Of a stretch of DNA of 64,000 bases, positions 12,832 through 26,673 are shown one piece after another. How positions within the stretch are numbered: position 1 is the first letter of the stretch; the number at the start of each line of letters is the position of its first letter. The notes under the pieces are model-generated. The model saw only the letters and a program-made list of their open reading frames with translations. It did no database searches and had not been told where the DNA came from. Both the position numbers and the translations under genes were made by a program. The DNA lies in NCBI GenBank assembly GCA_011319805.1, contig SJRY01000250.1, positions 186,001-250,000 on the forward strand, in the 5' to 3' direction. This stretch comes from Macrocybe gigantea (Eukaryota; Basidiomycota; Agaricomycetes; Agaricales; Callistosporiaceae).

Positions 12832-15653
12832 ATGTCCTCCCCGACCAAGAAGAGGAAGCGCCAGTCCAGTCCATCCCAGGCGCTCATCCACCACTACTTT
12901 GCCCCACGCAGCAGTCAGCCCCCCGCCGCGTCAGCCATAGAGCAAGACATCATCGACGTCGATGCCGTGAGTGACAGCTCTTTTCTCGGGCCCTCCCAAC
13001 CAAGCGAATCGAAACCGCGTTTCCAAGTATCGCCATTTTCTGCCGTGAACGTCGCGAATGAAACGCCAGTTTATCCTGATCTGTCTGTCGATCCTGTCAC
13101 ATATCAAGTCATCTCTAGTCCCTGGCCATCGTCTGCTGTGCCGTACTCGTTTCTGGCGCACACCTTTGTCACTCTCTCCAAGACTCGCTCTAGAATATTG
13201 ATTATCAATACGTTGACAAATGCATTGCGTACCATTCTTGTGCGCGATCCTTCTTCGTTACTCCCTGCCGTCTACCTCCTATCCAACTCATTGGCGCCGC
13301 CGTACGTGCCAGTGGAGTTGGGCTTGGGCCCGTCTGTAATATCGCGCGCTCTTCAGCATGTATCAGGCCAGTCGGCGAGTGCGCTAAGAAAGATGTACAA
13401 TAATCATGGAGATGTTGGCGACGTGGCGTTCCACGCAAAATCAAACGTGCGGACTCTCGTACCGCACCCGTCTCTTTCGGTGCAAGGTGTGTACAGCTCA
13501 TTGAGGAAGATAGCGCAGGCGAATGGCACGGGCGCCGCAAAAGAGAAGCAGCGTATAGTTGAAAGGCTCCTCCTTTCTGCGACTGGCGAAGAGGTTCGCT
13601 ACATCACCCGCACCCTGTCGCAGAATCTGCGTGTCGGCGCTGTCAGGACCTCCATCTTGACTGCCCTTGCTCGTGCTTTTGTTCTCATCCCTTCATCTTC
13701 AATTTCTCTTGCCACTCAGTCGCACTATCATGCGTCACAGGAACTCCTAGCTAAGGCACGCAGGAAGGCTGGAAAACAGAAAGCTGATGACGACGTGCAG
13801 GGCGAATTTGCTGCCCTCTTTTCTCGCGCTGAGGGACTCATCAAACGCGTCTATGTGCAGCATCCAAATTATGATGATATCGTAGCGGCTCTTACTCACT
13901 CTGGGTTGGACTGCTTGGAAAAGGCCGTGTCACTCGCAGTAGGTGCGTCGGAATTAGCGGATTCAGTCTGAGTTCCATTTGGTTAAACCGTTCTCCAAGG
14001 GATACCGTTGCACCCGGCACTCGGCTCTCCTACCCGTTCACTTGAAGAAATCTACGAACACCTTGACAATCGGCCTTTTACAGCGGAATTCAAATATGAC
14101 GGTCAGCGTGCACAGATCCATGCGTCCCGTGAGGGTGACGATATTTCGGTGTCGATCTTTTCGCGACACTTGGAGGACATGACTTCAAAAGTAAGCAATT
14201 TACTCAGGGCTGTTTCTCCGGTCATGCGCTCAACCTCTGGAGTACCCCGACGTTGTTGGTCTTGTCAACCACTTCCTTGAGATCGATCCTAGTCTTTCTT
14301 CGTTCATCATGGATTCTGAGATCGTCGCAATAGACTCAGCTAGCGGAGCCTTGAAGTCTTTTCAGGAGCTTTCAAATCGGGCCCGAAAAAACGTGTTGCT
14401 TCAGGACATACGGGTCTCTATTTGCGTGTATGGCTTTGACTTGATGTATTTGGACGGGGAGGTGAGTTCCCCGCCCTTCATTCCCAGAAGTTCCGTCATT
14501 TATCCCGGATAAGATCTTGCTAGAACATGCATTTCGCGAGCGCCGGGCACTACTCCGTTCGCGTTTTCCGGCCGGCCTCATCCCGAAGGACTTTGCTCGG
14601 TTTAATCACGTCGAAAGTTGCGAAAGTGACGTGGGGAGGGTCGCTCTGGAAGCATTTTGGACAAAGGCCGCAAGTCAATGTGAAGGCCTGATGATTAAGG
14701 TACGTGTGACGAGGTCCTACCAAGACGGCACCTATTCACGGTCAAAGACAGCTTCTCGATCATGAAGATCACGAATCATCGACCGAGAAGGGTGCCTACA
14801 ATGGTAAAGGCCGGAAAAAACCTCTCCTGGCGACATATGAACCAGACAAGCGGACCTTTTCTTGGCTGAAGTTGAAGAAAGATTATGTCGCCGGTCTGGG
14901 CGACTCCCTGGACCTTGTTCCGATTGGAGCGTGGCACGGAAACGGACGCAAAGCGCAGTGGTGGAGCCCTATTTTGTTGGGAATATGGGACCCGGATTCG
15001 GGCGGTCATGTTGCTGTCTGTAAATGCATGTCTGGTATGCGTCCTTTTCCTCTACTAGCACGAAAGCTGACCCAGTGTTCTATCTAGGCTTCAGCGACGA
15101 GTTCTACATCGTGGGTATCGCCGATGTGATCATCGATGACCGTTAAATTGCCCATTGATCCAGGAAATGAGAAAGCGGTATCCTGATTCAGAAGACTCTG
15201 ATACATGTTCAACGCAACCTATCTGGGGCTCTGAGATGGGTGGTAGGTTCAGAACCTTCATCCCGTCGGATTTTAGGCTCAGGGATGGGATTGTACATTA
15301 GGATTCAGACCCGATGTTTACTTCAAGCCGATGGAAGTCTGGGAGATTCGCGGTGCCGAGTTTGTCGTCTCTCATTGCAATGAACAGTCCGCAAGAATGA
15401 CGCCTTCCACAGCATTACCCTGAGTCCAGTGTCGATCGCCGCTAAAGGGTCCATTACAGAGTCTCGTGGCCTCAGCCTTCGCTTTCCCCGATTCGTTCGC
15501 GTCCGAAATGACAAAGGTATCGAAGATGCCAGCACTGCGGAGTCATTGACGCGCATATGGTATTCGCAACAAAGTAAAGCCGACGTCAATGCTGACGCTA
15601 ACGGGGAAGAGGGGTTCCAAGATGAGTTAATCAGCGACGATGAGATACCTTAA
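12832..15653 (+). CDS. LIG1: ATP-dependent DNA ligase I
   Basis: Joins Okazaki fragments and seals nicks in repair. The start MSSPTKKRKRQ gives a basic nuclear signal, followed at once by QALIHHYF, a PCNA-interacting peptide (Qxx[ILM]xx[FY]F). The N-terminal DNA-binding domain fills the 1.1-kb first exon (LRVGAVRTSILTALARA). The nucleotidyltransferase core follows: active-site Lys in FKYDGQRAQIH, SRHLEDMT, MDSEIVAID, YGFDLMYLDGE, EGLMIK, and WLKLKKDYV. The OB-fold end has FRPDVYFKP, EVWEIRGAEF and RFPRFVRVRNDK, then an acidic tail ending SDDEIP. About seven introns, mostly in the catalytic half. All ligase motifs I can place are intact. It is convergent with the next gene, leaving a 96-bp gap. 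Confidence 0.93.
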
Positions 15654-15749
15654 TTTTACGACAGTCGATGTCAAGCGACACTATTGTCTGATCGGCATCT
15701 ACGCTCTTGCACTGCCAGTGTGCATGATCGCATCGTATTGTAGATCTTG

Positions 15750-17462
15750 TTATTCATCGTTCTTGGTCCACGAATTCACGATACCTAATAACATGGTCTT
15801 GTATACTAGTCCTTCATCCCCAAACGCGTTGTTCAGGATAATCTCAAAGGTCCCATTCCGGAGAACATCTTCCCATTCTACATCCCTTTGAGATGATGGA
15901 TTCTCATGTTTCAGCGCACCGTAGGACATTAGGAGTTCGTACTTGATCTTCGGCAGCAGCGGCAATGCCGAGAAGGAAGATGGTAGCTGAGTTGCATATA
16001 TGAGACTACGGATTCGGGAAAAGGGGGGCAGAGAGTGTGTTGATGGTGTCATCGAGTCCGTCGCGGTCTTCTCGTCGGAGAGCGGACGATTAGTTTGTGC
16101 TGGACGGCGAGCTTTCTTGGGAGTGAGGGGAGTGAGGTTTTGCGACTTTGGGATGGCTCTTTCGGGTGAGCTGGATGCATCGATTAAGATGGCCTGGCAA
16201 AGGAAAGCTTGAAATAATGATTCGGCCTTGACGGTTTCAAGTGGGAAAGCAATGTCAGGAGTTGCTGAGGCCCAGATGCAAGCAGGTGACTCAGAACGTA
16301 AGCTGTCAGCATGGGCATAGCCAGTCGTCCATGAAAGCAAGATTTATCAGCTAAGAAGAGGAAGGAGATAGTTGAGTTTGTACACAGAATGAATGCGAGA
16401 TAAAAGCACCATTTCCAGTAACTTCGGCCCCATCATGCGTCGACGTGTGTCTTGTTGCATGAAACAGCAAAATGCGATCTTGACAGGGGTTTCGGCATTC
16501 CACCGCGGTCCATCCCGTGAGCTTGGTATTTGCCGCAAGAGTAGAGGCGAAAAATATTCTGAAACAGATATTTTAACACGCAGCCAAGGCGAAAAAAATG
16601 TAATTGTGCTATACCTTTACCTCGCTCACTGTTTGCATTTTGATCTTTCTCGAATAGAAAGAGGAGCCAATGCAGAAAGGCCCAGGAATTGGTTCCTACG
16701 GCTGCCTTGTCTTCCTTTGGCAAGCCATCGTCATCGTTAAGTGGCCGTCGGCTGCCAGTACGATTCGAACGGGACTGATCTGCGCTTGCCTGGATGAAGT
16801 CTTCCTCCAAGAGGTGCCAACAATCTTTAGCCCGCAGTACGCACATAGACGGTTCTGCTATGAGGGAGTCCTGATCAATAGACAACTGGTCTGGCGTCTC
16901 TCGAGGACTGTCGTAGTCAGGGATAGCGCGGGCAAGAGCCTCGGGAGTATTCATCATGGAAAATGACATTAATAGTTTCCGGGCCGCGACAACCGCGGCC
17001 GGAGTAATAGATGGTGCCGGGGCACCTAAAGCTTTGCCTGCTTTACTAGGCGATGCTAGAGGCGAAAGTTGTTCTGGCAGTGCATCTGCTGTAGTCGGAT
17101 GCAGAGAGATGTAAACAAGTTGCCGGACGTGCGAACTACAGGAAGATGAAGCAAATTGTCAGGAGAAGCCATAGAAGAAAGCTAATGGCCTACGTGGATG
17201 GCATGTAGGTAGGGCTGCGAAGTTGCTCCAACAACATGATAGCAGATTCGTATTGCCCTTCTTCTAAACATGTATCGACTAGCCACGTTGGCGGACACCC
17301 ATTTCCATTTCCATACTTAGAGTACGCAGCTCCTGCGACGGGGGCACAGCGATTATTTTGAAGTGATGAACAAGTTGGCGACGCGTCTCAATGAAAGACG
17401 CGTATGGGTCACGCCTTACGTAACCTCATTTCGCCCCAAAAGAGTGTCACGCACTCCACCAT
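15750..17462 (-). CDS. Conserved protein of unknown function
   Basis: Multi-exon reverse gene with no family I recognise. My model starts at 17462 (MVECVTLFWGEMRLR), with an intron beginning GTAAGG. It continues CPPTWLVDTCLEEGQYESA, IMLLEQLRSPTYMPS, SHVRQLVYISLHPTTADALP, then VVAARKLLMSFSMMNTPEAL, LRAKDCWHLLEEDFIQA and WAFLHWLLFLFEKDQ. A later exon gives CFHGRLAMPMLTAYVLSHLL. A Ser/Pro/Lys-rich linker leads to the end VYKTMLLGIVNSWTKNDE. The helical DTCLEEGQYESAIMLLEQL stretch resembles a repeat-type (TPR-like) helix pair, but that is only an impression. The exon joins between 16190 and 16400 are not settled. Its start lies 16 bp from the divergent BolA start. Confidence 0.6.
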
Positions 17463-17478
17463 TGAATTCAACACTCAA

Positions 17479-18037
17479 ATGGTACCTGCCCTCGCCCGAC
17501 TCAGAGTGTTTGCTCGTTCTGTTCCATTCGCTAGAAATTTGTCTACGCACATGTCATCTACATCAGGTCCTGTTGAAAACTCTATCAGGGAAAAGGTCCC
17601 CCATACCTCGACACGCCGCCAAACCCAGCTTGCTGACTAGTCGTAACTAGCTGACCTCCTTGTTGAAACCATCTTCCATCACTATTATCAACGATTCGTG
17701 GAAACATCGCCACCACGTGGCTATGCGAGCTCGGGGGAAGAGAACATTGCGGAGACACGTATGTATGTAATGCAGTGCATAGAGGCCGTGTTCATGAGCG
17801 CATTAGACTTCACGATAAAAATCGTCTCCAATGCTTTTGAAAACAAGGTAATGTCTAAATTTAATTATCTCGTTAATCTTAGATTTTAATTGAGGCCTTC
17901 GACTTCAACAGACGCCAATGCAGCGGCACCGCATGATATATTCAGCCCTGAGTGCCGAACTCGAAGCTGGACTGCACGCTTTAGCCTTGGAAACGAGAAC
18001 AGAACAGGAGGTGCAAAGCAAACAGGAAACGGCATAA
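17479..18037 (+). CDS. BOL1: BolA-family protein, probably mitochondrial (BOL1-like), with an apparent frame break
   Basis: BolA proteins partner monothiol glutaredoxins in Fe-S cluster delivery. The ATG at 17479 gives an Arg/Ala-rich leader typical of a mitochondrial presequence (MVPALARLRVFARSVPFARN). Then comes SGPVENSIREK and, after a 55-nt intron, LTSLLKPSSITIINDSWKHR followed by HHVAMRA. Later exons give ETHFTIKIVSNAFENK, and after an intron MQRHRMIYSALSAELEAGLH, then ALALETRTEQEVQSK. The invariant BolA His is in RHRMIY and the ETHF signature is present. Between HHVAMRA and EENIAETH the frame shifts by one base at a run of five G (17732-17736). No intron of usable size explains it. Either a sequence error, a recent indel, or an unrecognised splice event. 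Confidence 0.75.
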
Positions 18038-18716
18038 TCTTTGTTGAATCAGCATCCTGCGGGAGCCTTGAAACATTTTCTGTCGTAGGTTTCCTGGTTG
18101 GCTTGTGGGTTTGTTATATTGCTTGTTATCTACGAGGATGATCTCAGTCGACTATCTACCATCACATCACCACGCCGGGATTTCAAATCTGCAACCGCAG
18201 GTCCTAACAAGGGCGGCCGACCGTGGAGAAATACATGTCGCCCTGTGTTTCATCCGAACGGCGCTGAGAAACAAAAAGCCCTTCGATATCCTCTGCTTCC
18301 CATGCGCCTGCTCCTATTTCTATTTACGTTGGAGGCCATTGTTCCCAATGGTCATCCGCTGTTGCGTCCCGCACGATGTGGCTCCAAGCGGATCAATTGA
18401 TGGCGAACTCGTTACTCGGGATCATGCCTCAGGTCCTTGACGACACCGGCGTCAGTCGAGGACCATCTCTCAGGACGCTTGTCTTGTTGATTGAGTTTTT
18501 TGATCTACAGATCACCACTGTTGTATGCATCATTTGCCGCGTCCGATCTCAACTCGAGCATCAAACCCGTGAATGAATACTGAGCTCCGATTGCGCCTTG
18601 AATGGCTGTGTTGAAGCTGTCCGGCTAAAGGGCATAGTTACGTGTGCTCTACCGTCATAAGGATCGTCTGTGTGCCATTTCGAACTAATTCCCAACCCCC
18701 TTTTCAACGAGCGATT
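18038..18716. other. Intergenic spacer upstream of the second C2H2 gene
   Basis: About 680 bp holding the BolA 3' flank and the promoter and leader of the next gene. Frames at 18098-18440 are short, unrelated to each other and show no motif. Nothing else seen. Confidence 0.45.
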
Positions 18717-19913
18717 ATGGCTGGAGATCACTGGGACAGACAACCGACAAAACCAACTCTTCCTTCTATCCAGCATTTATTACGAGGTTCGTCCACAACT
18801 TACCCACATCCTAATCCGTTTCTCCGTTTCTCCTTTTCTTACTGTCTTCCCAAGACATAGACAGTCGCGAGAAGCCATCTTCAACGATTGCACGTTTACG
18901 CTTAGATGATGACGACAACGCTCCATCTGCAAGCTGGGAAAGGAGGCCAGTTCGTGATGTTGATAGTACATCCGGATTTTCTTCTCAACGCTATTCTCAA
19001 CCCGAAGCAATACACGGACGAGACATGTTTCCTCGGTCCTCTCAAAGCTACCATTCACAACAACTACATAGCCTACCAGCCACTTATCCAGAACGGCCCT
19101 TGGACGCGCCGCCCCACAGATATGCGACGTCGGATGCGTATCCTTCGCATATCATGACTTCTGGATCAGTTCATGCGGCTAGTTATGGCCACTATTATGA
19201 TGGTGGTCGCATGGCTATCAGTCGCCAGCCCCCGACTCATTCATTCTCTGGATATAGAGCGGGACATGCGGAATATCGTCGGCGACCAAGTGACATTTCC
19301 ACTAATGTTGCGTCTATATCCATGGAAGACGAGCAGACACCAATTGCTCGTTACGCCAGTGTGGGATCGCATAGACCCCCTCCGCCCGGCCAATTGGCGG
19401 CAGAGGACGGGCTCGGCAGCCATTCATCGCTCAAGTATGAATGCCAATATTGTGGCAAGGGCTTCAACCGCCCAAGCAGCCTCAGGGTGAGAAAGGCCTC
19501 GTCATGGCTTTTCCTGCGGCTGACTTGGCTTTTGTAGATCCATCTCAACAGCCATACCGGTGAAAAACGTAAGTTAGGATGGTGAAGAAATTAGCTGAGT
19601 ATTCATTCACCCATGGCATCTAATAGCATTCGTCTGCCCTGTGCCATCTTGCGGTCGAAGCTTCAGCGTGCTGAGCAATATGCGCCGGCACGCTCGAGTG
19701 CATTCCCAAGGCCTCGGGAGGGACCGTGAACCATCAAGCGATGACGATAGCGAGAGATCCTCCAGTGTGTCATCAACCCATCTGCCTCTCGACTCTTCCG
19801 GCCCGGAAACAAGTGGTTCGCAAAGACCAAGCATGCACCGTCGAGATAGCAGCGCATCAACGTCTAGTGCAAGCTCTCGGAGACCTCGAAGCCGTGCTTC
19901 AGATGCGAATTAA
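18717..19913 (+). CDS. C2H2 zinc-finger transcription factor with Ser-rich tail
   Basis: Putative nuclear regulator. The start gives MAGDHWDRQPTKPTLPSIQ; an intron follows, then DIDSREKPSSTIARLRLDDD. The middle is rich in Ser, Tyr, His and Pro. The fingers are YECQYCGKGFNRPSSLR + IHLNSHTGEK + PFVCPVPSCGRSFSVLSNMR. This is a C-x2-C-x12-H-x3-H finger joined by the classic TGEK linker to a C-x4-C-x12-H-x3-H finger. Two introns fall inside the finger array, isolating a 31-nt exon that encodes the H-x3-H half of finger 1 and the linker. The tail is a Ser/Asp/Arg-rich region (SSDDDSERSSSVSS), likely a phosphorylation target. It ends SRASDAN. Distinct from the 11-12 kb C2H2 gene in spacing of ligands and flanks. 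Confidence 0.85.
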
Positions 19914-20420
19914 CTCATGGTAGATGATGGTCACGCGATGAAGGCACTCACGTCACCACACAACACGAAATCCGCAGAACTATCGCTTTTTGGTCGCAAT
20001 CATTATGACGGACACTGCCCATAATCTGGTACCACACTTGTCAGATATTAACTTATTTGCGTAACGCTTCATCCTTCAATTGCTTCATGTCAGGCCAGTC
20101 ATAGAGTCCTTTGCAACCCTTGTGTTTTATCGTGTAAGAACATCTTGGTCAGATACCGTATACCATACACATGTAGTACTCCTTTGCCCGCCACCGAAAT
20201 TGTTGTGAACAGAAAACGGGTCTACTACGCCCAGAGGAGACGCAAGGCGCCGCTGAGTCTAACACACATACGTCCAACATCGTGTTGTCGCCGTGTCTGC
20301 ACACGTTCATCGCTAAGGCGCCGCAGCGCACAGGGGAACGGGACGTGTTTGACGTCGTCGCAGTAAACGTTGGGCAAAAATGGGCCGAGGCCAAATGAGT
20401 CCGAGATGTTACCTAGATAA
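19914..20420. other. Convergent spacer
   Basis: About 500 bp between the C2H2 and NDR kinase 3' ends. Reverse frames at 20149-20394 and 20225-20500 could be a misread final exon of the kinase gene but carry no kinase-tail features. Confidence 0.4.
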
Positions 20421-23808
<3,388 letters not shown>

Positions 23809-24591
23809 TCGAATGTAGAGGTAGACGTCAGGGGCTTCGAGAATACGATAACATGGGTTTGATAGCAGTGCCACCCATAAAAGGTAAGAATGATCAGTTC
23901 CATGGCACGTTGCTATGCCAAACCGAAATGGAAAAGAAAATATCTTGCGTCTGTTACGCTCCTTATGGTAGGTAATAATTGTTCCTTTTTTTGCGTTTAA
24001 TCGAAACTGAACTTCGTTCCGGTTAGGAAATATGCATTGTCGTAACATCTCATGGCTCAGATAGCCTGCCCGCTTTTGCGTAGATCTATTCGACCTGACC
24101 TGGCTGACACGAGGCATGCACGCGAGTTTCATAGTGCAACGCAATTTACGCATGCTTGGAAATGCTGTCCAGCGTTCCGTGTTCTTGGAGCTCCGTTTAA
24201 GCATCTGCTTTGAACCCTGGCAATCTATCCTCGATCGTCGATTCAACAGAATTCTTCAGTCCTTGTTGTCCTTCTCGAGACATAAAAACTAACGCGAACT
24301 GCGCTGGCAGGACGTACAACTCCCCCTTTAGCGCGTGTTGCCTTGCTTAGGACCTCCGCTCAACCTCGTGCATTCGTTTTCTGCGTGCATGCCTTACCAG
24401 TGCGGTTGGCCCTGACAGTTGATTCAACCACGTCGCCCTTCTAGCCGCCTCGAGTCCTCGCCGCTGTCTTGGCTGTCCGCGCCCGCGTGTTCCTTGATAC
24501 TTAAAATCCAGGCGATCCTCGAATTTTGCCTCACTAATATTCTCTCCTTGTTCTTGTTCTTGTTCTCCTTATAACTACCTCCCTCGATAAT
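23809..24591. promoter_or_regulatory. Divergent promoter region between the NDR kinase and homeodomain genes
   Basis: About 780 bp shared by two regulators transcribed away from each other. The side nearest the homeodomain start has a pyrimidine-rich leader (TTGTTCTTGTTCTTGTTCTC, 24549-24568), common upstream of fungal start sites. An ORF extending the kinase frame to 24246 lacks protein-like composition. Confidence 0.4.
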
Positions 24592-25916
24592 ATGTCGACC
24601 TCGGGCCATGACCGATATTATGGTAGTATAAGCAAATCTCGTAGAGGATCCCCGGGGGAATCACAAAGCGGTTTTTTCCAGGGACAGGGTGGGCGAACAG
24701 TGCTCCCTCCTCTTTCTTCCGCTTTTCCAACCTCACATTTTCCAGGTCTGTTATTCTATTGTGCAATATCTGTCTTTAAGTGCAATGCACTCAATATGCT
24801 AGTTTTCGTCTCTAGTTCCCACTTCACATGCCCAATACACGCAACCGCGTTCGTCGCCGGGTAGATACGACTTCAATCAGCAGACTCTTGATTACGAATG
24901 GCCCAATCGTATGTCAAGCTTTCATATTACCGAACCCTTCGCAATCTGATCGCCATTAAATTTAATAACAGCCATTCAGCCAGCGACGTCATACGCAAAT
25001 TATGAGGCTCATACTCAGACGCATTACACTGCTTATCCCTCTCGTTCCCCGGCCTTGCCTGAAGGCCAGCTCGACTCACGGAAATTACCGCCTTTAGCCA
25101 CCAGTCCAACGCCCAACTTAGACAGGTGGCAGACAACGGCGCCGTCCTACATCACCACATCTTCAATTCACGGCAGCGGGGCGATCCGCTCTCCTACCAC
25201 CGCGTACCCTACTGCCTATACCCCTTATCCCACCTCGACGCACGGAGGCTCATACACGTACCATATCTCCACTCATGGGCAAGATCAGATGCAAAGCATT
25301 GCACTGAACCCTCAGACAACTACGTTTGAAGGAGTCCCTGATGCCTCACGGAACGATCAGCGTTCAACCCTCCCTTACCGTTCAACTTCTTACGTCTCTC
25401 CTCCCGCATATTCCCCTCCGCCTATGTCCCCGACTTCAACTGAAGAGTCCACCGTCAAAAAGAAGCGAAAACGAGCCGACGCGGCTCAGCTGAAGGTCTT
25501 GAACGAGACGTACAATCGAACCGCCTTTCCATCTACAGAAGAGCGACATGCTTTGGCCAAGGCCCTCGATATGTCAGCTCGGAGTGTTCAGATATGGTAG
25601 GCCTAGTTTTCTCCAATTTCTGATATTTCCTCAAGCCTGGATTAGGTTCCAGAACAAAAGGCAGGCTATGCGACAGACAAATCGTCAGTCTGCTACTACC
25701 TCCAATTCCCAAAATTACACAGGGCAAGCACAGAGTGCTGGCTTAGAAGATCCAGAGCGCACAAACATCTATTCCTCTCCCGTATCATTGGCGGACAGTC
25801 CTTACGCGTCCAGACACTCCTCAGATCTCTCTCGAGCCCACAGCATTCAAGCACCGAACTCGGACCGCCGCATTCGCTCCCAGGACGATTCCACAAAATG
25901 GCCGCGTGGATACTAA
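24592..25916 (+). CDS. Homeodomain transcription factor (non-mating-type)
   Basis: Nuclear regulator. The start gives MSTSGHDRYYGSISKSRRG and a Gly/Ser-rich arm with LPPLSSAFPTSHFPG. After introns come Tyr/Thr/Pro-rich segments (YPTAYTPYPTSTHGGSY). The homeodomain begins at KKKRKRADAAQLKVLNETYN, continues RTAFPSTEERHALAKALDMS and SARSVQIW, then after an intron FQNKRQAMRQ. The recognition helix carries the invariant W, F, N and R. There are 60 residues with no TALE loop insertion. A Ser-rich tail ends KWPRGY. It lacks HD1/HD2 mating-gene features and no partner homeodomain gene is nearby. It resembles single homeodomain regulators linked to mushroom development, but I cannot say which. Confidence 0.85.
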
Positions 25917-26673
25917 TTGTTATGACATTGTTTTATTCATCTACCCAGCATAGATTGCTTTTTCACTTTCGACCCCACTACTATAATACCTACATCTAAT
26001 ATCTCGCTCTTCATGAAATCGTGGGATAAAGCCTTTGATCTATTTTCATAACTACTATTCTAAATATCCATCGGTGTGTTCTATTTTATCGCGACAGGCC
26101 AGAGCTGTAACCTATGATTGGAGTAGTGAGAAAACTGTTGGCTCTCGCACAAGCTAGACGAAACCGAACGCGGCCCAAGCGAAAGCTGGGCGCTGGGTAT
26201 GGCGGTATGAATGGAACACGAGAATGGCATTACGGCATATTTCATTTCAGCGACAGTCGTGGTGCGTTACACACGAGAAGGGGAGAAGCAGCAGGGCCAG
26301 TGTCGGATGTGAAGTGGGCGTTGCTCTGGAATCGTTCTACCGACTCGACGAATTCGAAGCCGCGGTATCGGTCCTGAATTTGTTGCCACCTTTAATACGG
26401 TTTGACCGAGGCCAAGAAACCTGATTTCAGAATTCTTGTTCACCTTCAGCGGCGCTTCGATTCTGATATACCCGAACGGAAAGTTGTCTCTGATCTTTGT
26501 CCTGTCTTGATTTAGACCAAATTAATCTACTGAGGCTGGAATCATAAAACGAAAATTCGGTGCAAATTAATGCAATTTCGGTACATACAATCTATTCGCT
26601 AGCCTCCATCTAGTAGGGCGACAAGATCTACTACAGTATGGTAACTCCAAATCTAGTAACTAATAAGTATACA
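25917..26673. other. Convergent spacer
   Basis: About 750 bp between the homeodomain gene and the 3' end of NEW1. Frames at 26114-26424 are Arg/Gly-rich and overlapping, with no motif. AT-rich stretches near 25920-26090 and 26560-26670 look like 3' UTRs. Confidence 0.45.

Noticed and set aside
23809..24246. N-terminal extension of the NDR kinase frame to an upstream ATG
   Set aside because: The extra 146 codons are basic and irregular, unlike the polyproline arm that starts at MAYPHRR; taken as leader sequence.
24592..25916. Mating-type A-locus homeodomain gene
   Set aside because: Single homeodomain gene with no divergently paired HD1/HD2 partner and none of the usual flanking genes (such as MIP) in the window.
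26114..26424. Arg/Gly-rich frames between the homeodomain gene and NEW1
   Set aside because: Two overlapping frames of similar quality and no family match; probably 3' UTR.
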